DNA of 39,508 nucleotides from the IMG/VR virus record IMGVR_UViG_3300006805_000062, positions 1-39,508 of that record; one strand, written 5' to 3'. Below are positions 15,787 to 21,295 of this stretch, one piece after another (position 1 is the first letter of the stretch; each line of letters starts with the position of its first letter). Position numbers and translations under genes: made by a program. The DNA comes from a virus. Under the pieces are notes generated by a model that saw only the letters and a program-made list of their open reading frames with translations, was not told where the DNA came from and did no database searches.

Positions 15787-16388
15787 CAGTCCCCCTGTGC
15801 GAGAAACGTGAGCCCCAGCGCCATCGCGGCGAGGAGATGCCAGCACGCATGGCCCCAGCGCCAGCGCGTCGGCGTGTGGCGGTCCACCCACCAGCATCCG
15901 TAGGCCAGGAGCATGCTCCCGAACGCCGCGAGGGCGACAAGCGACTGGGGTGTCGCCCGGAGCCAGGCCAGCAGGAAGAGCCCCAGCATGTGCCAGTCAT
16001 AGTGATACCGCTGCATGCCGAAAAGCACCCCGGCCGTCCCGCCAATCGCCACCGCGCCGAGCGCCAGCCCGTCCGCCCGCGGCAGCCAGCCGTGGAGCAC
16101 CAGCACGCTCATTACGGCATACATTCCGAACCAGTCCAGGTCGTTCATCCGCGGCGTCTTCCAGGCATGATAGAGCCCGGAGCCCACGGCCAGGGCGAGC
16201 ATCGCTGCCCCGAAGACCAGCGCAATCCCCGTGCGCGCATGCCAGGCCACCAGCAGTCCCACGGCTGCGTAGCCCAGGTTGCTCCAGGTGTTCCGGGGTC
16301 CGATGGGGATTGCGCACCGCTGGAGCAGTCGATCCTCCGCCCAGCCGCCGCGCGCGATGCGCCGGCGGCATTCTGTGGGGGTCGTCAT
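15786..16388 (-). CDS. CREST-superfamily (alkaline ceramidase-like) membrane hydrolase
   Basis: 200 residues with about six or seven hydrophobic helices. The conserved residues of the CREST group (alkaline ceramidases, PAQR receptors, Per1, SID-1) are visible in order: NTWSN (33-37), GSGLYH (Ser70, His74), DLDWFGMY (Asp83/85) and GHACWH (His180, His184). In this group the Ser, Asp and three His bind zinc and hydrolyse amide or lipid bonds in the membrane. The gene starts in an ATGA overlap with a 29-residue gene and ends in a TGATG overlap with the HD nucleotidase. Substrate in a bacterial host is unknown; membrane lipid modification is the natural guess. Confidence 0.7.
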   Translation of the reverse strand: MTTPTECRRRIARGGWAEDRLLQRCAIPIGPRNTWSNLGYAAVGLLVAWHARTGIALVFGAAMLALAVGSGLYHAWKTPRMNDLDWFGMYAVMSVLVLHGWLPRADGLALGAVAIGGTAGVLFGMQRYHYDWHMLGLFLLAWLRATPQSLVALAAFGSMLLAYGCWWVDRHTPTRWRWGHACWHLLAAMALGLTFLAQGD

Positions 16389-16474
16389 GCGCCCCGCCGT
16401 GGGGGGTCCTGGTCGTCGGCATAGAGCCAACAGGCCAGCGCCACAAGAACGGCAGCGATGAGGATCGGGGTCAC
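16385..16474 (-). CDS. 29-residue single-span membrane peptide
   Basis: A GTG start at 16474 overlaps the upstream stop (GTGA), and the stop at 16387-16385 overlaps the ceramidase-like start (ATGA), so it is tied to both neighbours. The product begins TPILIAAVLVALACWLY, one transmembrane helix, then a polar tail DDQDPPRRGA. It is well below usual gene-calling limits. It might be a subunit or regulator of the membrane hydrolase, or a small membrane-active peptide. Confidence 0.55.
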   Translation of the reverse strand: MTPILIAAVLVALACWLYADDQDPPRRGA

Positions 16475-16869
16475 TTGTCCCCCTCCTCTCCGGCGTCCTC
16501 AACGTCTTCCGTGAGCGGCAGCAGCAGCAGCGCCGCCACGGTGGGCTGATCCTCGGGGGGCCAATCGGCGCGGAGCTTAAACTGTCCTGCCAGCGCGTCG
16601 GCCCGATTCCGATAGCGCCAGACGCAATAGCGACCGAACACGGAGGGGGGCAACGATCCCTCACACTGATACCACCACTTGCCGCCTTCGGCCACTCCCT
16701 GCCGCACCGTGGGCACCGTGCGCCGAGGGAGCGGGAACAGGCGGACTGTTTCGGCTTCGGCTAGTCGGTGTCGCTCGTCGTAGGACTTACCGGGGGCGAA
16801 TCCCCAGAACCACATTAACGCCTCCACCGCCCCTTCCCGCTTCGCCAGGATCGTCGCACGGTCGGTCAT
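16471..16869 (-). CDS. Hypothetical protein
   Basis: 132 residues from the ATG at 16869 in an ATGA overlap with the upstream gene; an earlier in-frame ATG at 16926 lies inside that gene. The protein is soluble, Trp- and Arg-rich in the middle (GGKWWYQCEGSLPP, YCVWRYRNRADALAGQFKL) and acidic at the C-terminus (EDVEDAGEEGD). I do not recognise a family. It is translationally linked to a membrane zinc protein upstream and a small membrane peptide downstream. Confidence 0.55.
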   Translation of the reverse strand: MTDRATILAKREGAVEALMWFWGFAPGKSYDERHRLAEAETVRLFPLPRRTVPTVRQGVAEGGKWWYQCEGSLPPSVFGRYCVWRYRNRADALAGQFKLRADWPPEDQPTVAALLLLPLTEDVEDAGEEGDK

Positions 16870-17246
16870 GCGTCCCCCCACCGCCAGCCGCAGTCCGACA
16901 GATGGGTGCCGTCCGTCTTCCCACATTGACGGCAGACGCTCTGTGAGACGGCGCGCTGGAGCGACTCGAAAGACGCGGCGGGGCGAGCCGGACCAGCCAT
17001 GCTGGCCCGTTCGCTAGGACCCGTTGGTCCGGTTGGTCCGGTTGGTCCGGTTGGGTCGAAGATCCCGTGGCCCCGGGCCTCCGCGGCGTAACGCACGGCG
17101 TAGCCGGCGTCGAAGCCCAGCTTGTAACCGGACAAGAAGACCCCTTCGGCGTCGTCCCTCGGCATGCGCCGCCCGGTCACGAACCCGAGCGCGTAGATCA
17201 CCGAAACTACCACCGAACAGAGGACGACCAGCCAGAATATGGACAT
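16866..17246 (-). CDS. Membrane-anchored zinc-knuckle protein with GPT repeats
   Basis: 126 residues from the ATG at 17246, with GGAGG about 8 bases upstream. Residues 2-24 form one transmembrane helix (FWLVVLCSVVVSVIYALGFV). A short linker includes four Gly-Pro-Thr steps (FDPTGPTGPTGPTGP, 63-77), encoded by 9-bp tandem repeats. The C-terminal region has Cys105, Cys108, His115 and Cys119 (CRQCGKTDGTHLSDC), a likely CCHC zinc knuckle. The combination of membrane anchor, rigid linker and zinc domain suggests that it tethers a nucleic acid or protein partner to the membrane. Family unknown. Confidence 0.6.
   Translation of the reverse strand: MSIFWLVVLCSVVVSVIYALGFVTGRRMPRDDAEGVFLSGYKLGFDAGYAVRYAAEARGHGIFDPTGPTGPTGPTGPSERASMAGPARPAASFESLQRAVSQSVCRQCGKTDGTHLSDCGWRWGDA
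17021..17055. repeat. 9-bp tandem repeat (CCGGTTGGT)
   Basis: About four copies of CCGGTTGGT (first one lacking a base, last ending in GGG) in a row. On the - strand they encode the GPT repeats of the membrane zinc protein. Copy number could change by slippage in steps of one GPT. Confidence 0.7.
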
Positions 17247-17247
17247 A

Positions 17248-17607
17248 TCACCCCTCCAGGAGAACAGCCAGGTCACCCCGCCGTACCCGCTTCCACTGTC
17301 GGCCCGTCAAGCGCCGTCCCTGCCGGGCATATTGTGCCGCCACGATGCGCCGGCGTTCCCGCTCCGGATTCCGCGGGTCCCCACGGCCGTCCCGCGTCCA
17401 GCCGCGGCGCCGCATCTCCGCCCAGTCGATGAGCCGGGCCAGCAGTCCCCGGAGTCGAGCCGGCGGGCGGTGCTTGCGCTTGCCGGGATTCGCTTCCACC
17501 GCTGGTGGGCGCGCCAGGATGCCGTCCTTGCCCGCCGGTGCTGCCGCGGCGAGGGACAACACGGCCATCAACGCGCGGAGCGGGAGTTTCGGGCGGTTAT
17601 GCGCCAC
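17248..17607 (-). CDS. Small basic phage protein
   Basis: 119 residues, strongly basic. Residues about 10-26 are hydrophobic (LRALMAVLSLAAAAPAG) and could be a weak signal or membrane segment. The C-terminal part, RIVAAQYARQGRRLTGRQWK, resembles a short motif I have seen in many small phage basic proteins of unknown role. The start overlaps the upstream gene by 11 bases, and the stop is one base from the next ATG. Nucleic acid binding is possible. Confidence 0.5.
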   Translation of the reverse strand: MAHNRPKLPLRALMAVLSLAAAAPAGKDGILARPPAVEANPGKRKHRPPARLRGLLARLIDWAEMRRRGWTRDGRGDPRNPERERRRIVAAQYARQGRRLTGRQWKRVRRGDLAVLLEG

Positions 17608-17902
17608 GGCAGAGTCTCCGGAAGAGGGTCCAAGCCGTTCCGGTCATAGCGCCGAGGCAGAACGGCAGGAGCATGAGGAGGGAGCTTTCCCACACCAGAA
17701 TGAGCATGCCTAGGAAGAGCACGGCCTCGAATGTGCCGGACCAGGCCACGGCACGCCAGAAGACGCCCGTCCGCAGCAACCGCCGCCACGGCATGGGCGG
17801 GAGCCGGCCGGCGTCCTGCCAGGCGAGCGCCCGGGCGGCGCCGGTGGCCTCCTCGATGAGGGTCACGGCAAACCCGATGAGAGCCAGGAGGGGCCATGGC
17901 AT
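17597..17902 (-). CDS. Small multi-span membrane protein
   Basis: 101 residues from the ATG at 17902. Hydrophobic segments are WPLLALIGFAVTLIEEATGA near the N-terminus, FEAVLFLGMLILVWESSLL and LLMLLPFCLGAMTGTAW near the C-terminus, separated by a basic loop. This predicts two or three membrane spans. I do not recognise a family. It is part of a run of membrane proteins in this operon. A weak promoter may lie immediately upstream, which would give an almost leaderless transcript. Confidence 0.5.
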   Translation of the reverse strand: MPWPLLALIGFAVTLIEEATGAARALAWQDAGRLPPMPWRRLLRTGVFWRAVAWSGTFEAVLFLGMLILVWESSLLMLLPFCLGAMTGTAWTLFRRLCRGA

Positions 17903-17909
17903 GCCATGC

Positions 17910-17937
17910 AAAGTAGCACGATTGGTCCGCCCGTCAA
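17910..17937 (-). promoter_or_regulatory. Possible internal leftward promoter
   Basis: On the - strand TTGACG (17932-17937) and TACTTT (17910-17915) are 16 bp apart. The -35 box is good (five of six) and the -10 box weak (three of six). Transcription would begin almost at the start codon of the membrane protein at 17902. It lies in one of the few gaps of the leftward operon. Confidence 0.25.
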
Positions 17938-17945
17938 GAGGGGTC

Positions 17946-18179
17946 CTAGCCCAGGGGGTCCGGCACGTCCGGTCGCGTCCCGTCCCATCCCCACCAGAGC
18001 GCCACATTCCCGACCCGGACATACGCGCCCCGGCGCGGCATGGGCGGCGCGAGCGCCCCACGCGGCCGAGTGTGTTGCCGTTCCACGATGACGTGATATC
18101 CATTCACCACCAAAGGATGCTCGGCGTCCAGGAGCCGCGTGATTTCCGAGAAGGGACCCCCGGAGAAATGGATCTTCAT
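17946..18179 (-). CDS. Hypothetical protein
   Basis: 77 residues with an ATGA overlap to the DUF7178-like gene upstream. It has a short beta-rich N-terminal half (KIHFSGGPFSEITRLLDAEH, then VVNGYHVIVERQ) and a Pro/Gly/Trp-rich C-terminal half (VRVGNVALWWGWDG). No membrane segment, metal site or known family is visible. Translational linkage supports that it is real. Confidence 0.5.
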   Translation of the reverse strand: MKIHFSGGPFSEITRLLDAEHPLVVNGYHVIVERQHTRPRGALAPPMPRRGAYVRVGNVALWWGWDGTRPDVPDPLG

Positions 18180-18748
18180 GCCCCTTCACTCCCGCGCGTG
18201 GTCCGATTCCGCTGGACAACCCATACCACCGCCTGGAAATCGCGCGGGGAGAGGGAGGTTTCCTCAATCGCCGTCCCGCGGATGATGCCCGCGTAGGCGT
18301 CGTACGCGCCGCGTTTCAACGTTTCCCGCTCTTCCCCGATGGCCCGGAGAATGTGCCGGTCGATGACCACGGCATCTTCATCCCCTAAGATGGCACGCGC
18401 GAATGCTTCGCGCTTGGGGCCACTGCACCGCTCGGTTCGGTCCTGCAAGCAGGCCCACGCGTCGCGGGCAAACTTCTGGAACGTGCCGGGATTGTGGAAG
18501 CGGGTCCGCCGGGCCATCGCTTCCGCCATTCGGCAATTCACTCCCCAAGATTGGCGCGGTGAGAGCGCCGCGACTGCGTGTGCGACGTGGAGCGCCGTCC
18601 GACCGGTCAAGTCGGCGATCCGCTCGCATATCGCAGCCGCTTCGGCGTACCACTCCCGGCCCTCTTCCAATTCAGCCGGCGTCGCCGAGACGTATACCTC
18701 AATCAGACGGCGCTGGACTAGGTGCCGTGCAATCAGGCGGGGAGGCAT
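18176..18748 (-). CDS. DUF7178-like phage protein
   Basis: 190 residues, mainly helical. The signature elements are AVAALSPRQSWGVN, a middle segment SGPKREAFARAILGDEDAVV and IDRHILRAIG, followed by DFQAVVWVVQR. This order matches a phage and actinobacterial family that I associate with DUF7178, whose helical fold recalls helix-hairpin-helix DNA glycosylase domains. No catalytic Lys/Asp pair can be assigned with confidence, so DNA repair is only a possibility. It sits 12 bases downstream of the previous stop. Confidence 0.55.
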   Translation of the reverse strand: MPPRLIARHLVQRRLIEVYVSATPAELEEGREWYAEAAAICERIADLTGRTALHVAHAVAALSPRQSWGVNCRMAEAMARRTRFHNPGTFQKFARDAWACLQDRTERCSGPKREAFARAILGDEDAVVIDRHILRAIGEERETLKRGAYDAYAGIIRGTAIEETSLSPRDFQAVVWVVQRNRTTRGSEGA

Positions 18749-18760
18749 GATTCGCGCTCC

Positions 18761-19201
18761 TCAGCGTGGAATGGTAATGATGAAAAGGCGGAGCGTGTTG
18801 TCCCCGGCCTCATCCTGCACTAGGGCTACGTCTCCGCGCGCCACCGCGTCCCAGTCCTCCACCGGGTCCCCCATGTAGTCCCGGTCCATCGGCCGCCGCT
18901 CACTGGCCCGGGCATACTCCACCATGCGCGCCCCGGCTTCGGCCGCGGTCCGGAAGACCTCCGGTTCCTCCGGGATGCCGCCCTGCTCCCACTGCAGGAG
19001 GTAGAGACGGTCCGGGTCCCGGATGAGACGGTCCAGGTACATGCGGAGATGACGTTCCGCCACGTTGCGCACCCTCAGGGCCGGGCGGCTGTTTGCCGGG
19101 AGGTAGGCAAGTTGGCGGATGGCGTCCGCGACGCGGGCTACCGCGCGTGGCGTGGCCCGGACCGTGTAATACCAATGATACCCTCGCTTGCGTGTGCTCA
19201 T
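18761..19201 (-). CDS. Hypothetical protein
   Basis: 146 residues from the ATG at 19201 in an ATGA overlap; an in-frame ATG upstream at 19264 falls inside the previous gene. The N-terminal half is basic (MSTRKRGYHWYYTVRATPRA, then RHLRMYLDRLIRDPDRLYLL) and the C-terminal half is acidic. It shows alternating helix and strand patterns without a motif that I recognise. Probably a small host-interaction protein. Confidence 0.55.
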   Translation of the reverse strand: MSTRKRGYHWYYTVRATPRAVARVADAIRQLAYLPANSRPALRVRNVAERHLRMYLDRLIRDPDRLYLLQWEQGGIPEEPEVFRTAAEAGARMVEYARASERRPMDRDYMGDPVEDWDAVARGDVALVQDEAGDNTLRLFIITIPR

Positions 19202-19590
19202 GAGGCATGCTCCTCCAATTGCTGGCGCGCCGCTTCTTCCCGCCGCATTTCCTCTGCGCGGCAAGCCGCTTCATACTCCTGCAACTTCGCGGCCGCCAGA
19301 TCGTCGGTAAACTCACTCGCCAGCGCGAAGAACCGGCAGTAGTCGCTCGCTTCCGTCAACAACGCGTGCGCCTCCGCGTACGCGGCGTCCTTGTACTTCC
19401 GGGCGCGTCCGGCCCGCCGTTCCGCCGCAGCTATGGCGTTTTGGTAGTGTGCCAGGTTCAGGGCATGCGTTCGTGCGTCCAGGATGACGGCGTGCCGGCC
19501 GAACCCTCCATCTCCCAAGCGGGGAACATGAAAGCGGGTCAAATGGCGCGCCGCAGCGCGCGCGGCGCTCTGGTGCCGGCTGGTGGTCAT
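19198..19590 (-). CDS. C-terminal half of a split phage protein
   Basis: 130 residues from the ATG at 19590, which overlaps the upstream stop by ATGA. The start region, MTTSRHQSAARAAARHLTRF then HVP, looks like the middle of a phage protein family in which a segment like LFTTxxYSxTTSxHQ precedes it. In this same frame the DNA upstream of the ATG reads AVAALFTTERWS, which continues that pattern, while the upstream gene supplies the N-terminal part in another frame. The rest is a helical coiled region. The gene may be read alone or as the second half of a frameshifted product. Confidence 0.55.
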   Translation of the reverse strand: MTTSRHQSAARAAARHLTRFHVPRLGDGGFGRHAVILDARTHALNLAHYQNAIAAAERRAGRARKYKDAAYAEAHALLTEASDYCRFFALASEFTDDLAAAKLQEYEAACRAEEMRREEAARQQLEEHAS

Positions 19591-19784
19591 GCTCCAGCGT
19601 TCCGTGGTGAAGAGCGCCGCGACCGCCCCGCGTCGTTCTCCACAATCCGGGCAATCGTTGCGTCATAGCTTTTGGCCCGGGACCCGTCGAACGATGCGGA
19701 CCGCCGGGCGTTGTAGGCGCATGGTTGCGCCTGGTTGGCCCACAAATGATAGACTTGCCGGGTTGGCACAACCTTGCGAGACAT
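19587..19784 (-). CDS. N-terminal half of a split phage protein
   Basis: 65 residues. TRQVYHLWANQAQPCAYNAR, then SFDG, YDATIARIVEN, matches the N-terminal pattern of a common phage family (VxHLWAxQxQxxARN...IAR). After residue 50 the frame ends in an unrelated basic stretch, while the -1 frame continues the family pattern into the next gene. An AGAAAGGGG-type ribosome binding site precedes the ATG. It is either a broken gene, a programmed frameshift, or an assembly indel near the GGGG run. Confidence 0.55.
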   Translation of the reverse strand: MSRKVVPTRQVYHLWANQAQPCAYNARRSASFDGSRAKSYDATIARIVENDAGRSRRSSPRNAGA

Positions 19785-19786
19785 GG

Positions 19787-20023
19787 CTACCCCTTTCTCG
19801 ACCGGTAGTCCGTCGTCGCCGTCGCCAAGTAAGCGCGCGCTGCAGGGGTTGTGAAACCGTCCACGTGCCCGAGCAGGAAGCTATGACCCTCCCGCTCCTC
19901 CTCGGGGATTGGGTCCCCGTCAAGGGTTTCCGTCATCGTGCCCCACGCCTCCACGCAGCCGTCACTGGTGATGCAGGGCGCGCCCAAACTCCACCGCGCG
20001 CCCCGGTATTCGACGATCAGCAT
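19787..20023 (-). CDS. Hypothetical protein
   Basis: 78 residues from the ATG at 20023, one base after the TAA of the upstream gene (TAACATG). It has the look of a compact beta-rich domain (MLIVEYRGARWSLGAP, VEAWGTMTE) with an acidic loop and the segment GHVDGFTTPAARAYLATATT. I do not recognise a family. Length and spacing fit a small accessory protein of this operon. Confidence 0.5.
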   Translation of the reverse strand: MLIVEYRGARWSLGAPCITSDGCVEAWGTMTETLDGDPIPEEEREGHSFLLGHVDGFTTPAARAYLATATTDYRSRKG

Positions 20024-20024
20024 G

Positions 20025-20504
20025 TTAGCGGCCCTCCGGCGTGGACAGGGCGCCCGGCATGGTGTAGTAATAGGTTTTGAGGTGCGGCAGGTAGGTCCAT
20101 CCGTCGGCCTCCGCCGGTACGGTCGGGGAGGCATGCAGGCGCCCCAACGCCTGCCCGCCGCGCCCCTCCCCTGTGTTCACAAGGAAGCATCGGCGCTCCC
20201 CGTTGACCATGAAAACGGTCTCTTGCCGGTACTTCCGGGCCAGCATAAGCGCCGTCCCGAGGAGATCGCCGTAACTGCCGGTGCCGGTCGCGCCGTACAG
20301 CACGACGGCGGGCTCCCGCTTGCCCTGATACATCCCTTTCCCGCGCCGCACTTCATACCCGGTACGCCGCGCGTCTTGCTCAAGGTCGCGCGTGACCCGC
20401 TCGGCTTCCGCAGCCGACATGCCGGGACGGGCGGCAGACAAGATGGCAACCGGCGGCACGTCGGCCGGGCGTGTGTTGTGGAAACTGCCGGGATAGACTC
20501 GCAT
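20025..20504 (-). CDS. DUF3293-like accessory protein
   Basis: 159 residues from the ATG at 20504. A much longer in-frame ORF exists, but its N-terminal part is a TSPGP repeat that is only a frame-shifted shadow of the pentapeptide gene. The chosen ATG carries the same 17-base leader as the pentapeptide gene. The pattern VAILSAARPGMSAAEAERVT, then DLEQDARRTGYEVRRGKGMY, then LLGTALMLARKYRQETVFM, is like DUF3293 proteins of phages and bacteria, whose function is unknown. It is likely expressed early with the pentapeptide protein. Confidence 0.5.
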   Translation of the reverse strand: MRVYPGSFHNTRPADVPPVAILSAARPGMSAAEAERVTRDLEQDARRTGYEVRRGKGMYQGKREPAVVLYGATGTGSYGDLLGTALMLARKYRQETVFMVNGERRCFLVNTGEGRGGQALGRLHASPTVPAEADGWTYLPHLKTYYYTMPGALSTPEGR

Positions 20505-20505
20505 A

Positions 20506-20522
20506 GTGTGGCCCTTTCGGCT
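20506..20522 (-). promoter_or_regulatory. Duplicated 17-base translation leader, copy 2
   Basis: On the - strand AGCCGAAAGGGCCACAC lies one base before the ATG at 20504, and its first bases fall in the stop codon of the pentapeptide gene. The AAAGGG core can serve as ribosome binding site. An identical 17-base copy precedes the pentapeptide start (20951-20967). Confidence 0.7.
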
Positions 20523-20949
20523 AGCGGGTGGTGTCGGTGAGGTTGGCCCCGCGAAGGTCGGCCCCGGTGAGGTCGGCCCTGACGAGGTTTGCCCAGGCGA
20601 GGTCGGCCCTGGCGAGGTTTGCCCAGGCGAGGTCGGCCCTGGCGAGGTTGGCCCCGGTGAGGTTGGCCCCGCGAAGGTCGGCCCCGGTGAGGTCGGCCTC
20701 GGTGAGGTTGGCCCCGGCGAGGTCGGCCCTGGCGAGGTTTGCCCAGGCGAGGTCGGCCCTGGCGAGGTCGGCCTTGGCGAGGTCGGCCCCGGTGAGGTCG
20801 GCCCCGGTGAGGTCGGCCCCGGCGAGGTCGGCCCCGGCGAGGTCGGCCCGGGTGAGGTCGGCCCGGGTGAGGTCGGCCCCGGTGAGGTCGGCCGGTCGGC
20901 CTTCTCGACTGGCTGCGGCGATTTCGGCAAGCGCGGCTTCGCGGTTCAT
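20521..20949 (-). CDS. Pentapeptide-repeat protein (24 repeats)
   Basis: 142 residues: a 19-residue helical N-terminus (MNREAALAEIAAASREGRP), then 24 uninterrupted A(D/N)Lxx repeats and a three-residue end. Such repeats fold as a right-handed quadrilateral beta-helix; in MfpA and Qnr proteins this rod imitates DNA and acts on gyrase. A gyrase-modulating or anti-restriction role is therefore possible, though many pentapeptide proteins have no known role. It is the first gene left of the iteron region, so it is probably among the earliest expressed. The repeats are very uniform, which suggests recent expansion. Confidence 0.85.
   Translation of the reverse strand: MNREAALAEIAAASREGRPADLTGADLTRADLTRADLAGADLAGADLTGADLTGADLAKADLARADLAWANLARADLAGANLTEADLTGADLRGANLTGANLARADLAWANLARADLAWANLVRADLTGADLRGANLTDTTR
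20530..20892. repeat. 15-bp tandem repeats encoding pentapeptides
   Basis: About 24 degenerate 15-bp units (for example GAGGTCGGCCCCGGT and close variants) in direct tandem. They code for the pentapeptide array on the - strand and create repeat-like false ORFs in other frames. Confidence 0.85.
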
Positions 20950-20950
20950 G

Positions 20951-20967
20951 GTGTGGCCCTTTCGGCT
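20951..20967 (-). promoter_or_regulatory. Duplicated 17-base translation leader, copy 1
   Basis: Same 17 bases as at 20506-20522, placed one base before the ATG of the pentapeptide gene. Identity well beyond the ribosome binding core suggests a duplication or a shared regulatory site. Confidence 0.7.
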
Positions 20968-21016
20968 TGACGGGGCGGGATTGCCCGACGTCGGTACTAC
21001 GTTGCACGGTTCGTGC

Positions 21017-21057
21017 CGAACCCATCCGGACCCATTGCGAACCCATCGCGAACCCAT
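21017..21057 (+). repeat. Left outer iteron cluster (4 copies)
   Basis: CGAACCCAT at 21017, 21038 and 21049 and the variant CGGACCCAT at 21027. Start-to-start spacing is 10, 11 and 11 bp, one per helical turn, so all sites face the same side of DNA. Confidence 0.85.
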
Positions 21058-21103
21058 TGAATGACGCTGTAAGTTACGGCAGGACGATAGGTTAGACGAT
21101 TCG

Positions 21104-21120
21104 CGAACCCATCGAACCCT
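21104..21120 (+). repeat. Left inner iteron pair
   Basis: CGAACCCAT at 21104-21112 followed directly by CGAACCCT (21113-21120), a copy that diverges at its end. Spacing is 9 bp. Confidence 0.75.
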
Positions 21121-21136
21121 GCGGGGGGTATGATCC

Positions 21137-21177
21137 GCCATAAGGGAATAATATGTGGTAATTATTCTACATATGGC
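21137..21177. other. AT-rich palindrome in the iteron centre
   Basis: GCCATA (21137-21142) pairs with TATGGC (21172-21177) and GAATAAT (21146-21152) with ATTATTC (21161-21167), with an 8-base loop. It is the most AT-rich stretch for kilobases and could be a DNA-unwinding element, a cruciform or an operator. Confidence 0.6.
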
Positions 21178-21190
21178 AGGATTGTTACAA
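21161..21190 (-). promoter_or_regulatory. Possible leftward promoter
   Basis: On the - strand TTGTAA (21185-21190) and AATAAT (21161-21166) are 18 bp apart; the -10 box matches five of six. It would transcribe the leftward operon with a leader of about 200 bases running through the left iteron arm. The -35 box overlaps the palindrome TTGTTACAA (21182-21190). Confidence 0.4.
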
Positions 21191-21231
21191 CACATCCCTA
21201 CGCGTGTGCGCGCTTATGCCGGATAGTAGAG

Positions 21232-21249
21232 ATGGGTTCGATGGGTTCG
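21232..21249 (-). repeat. Right inner iteron pair
   Basis: ATGGGTTCG, the reverse complement of the left iteron, at 21232-21240 and 21241-21249, 9 bp apart. It mirrors the left inner pair about 21176-21177. Confidence 0.8.
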
Positions 21250-21295
21250 GGGCGGGGTTAAGTGATGGCCCGGTGCGGTGTTGCAGCGTTGGGAG

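Noticed and set aside
20530-20892. CRISPR-like array
   Set aside because: Units are contiguous 15-bp coding repeats without unique spacers.
20505-20930. N-terminal TSPGP-repeat extension of the 20025-20504 gene
   Set aside because: The repeats are the pentapeptide DNA read in a wrong frame; the 17-base leader marks the ATG at 20504 instead.
20506-20970. GEVGP-repeat ORF on the + strand
   Set aside because: It is the antisense reading of the pentapeptide array and has no ribosome site.
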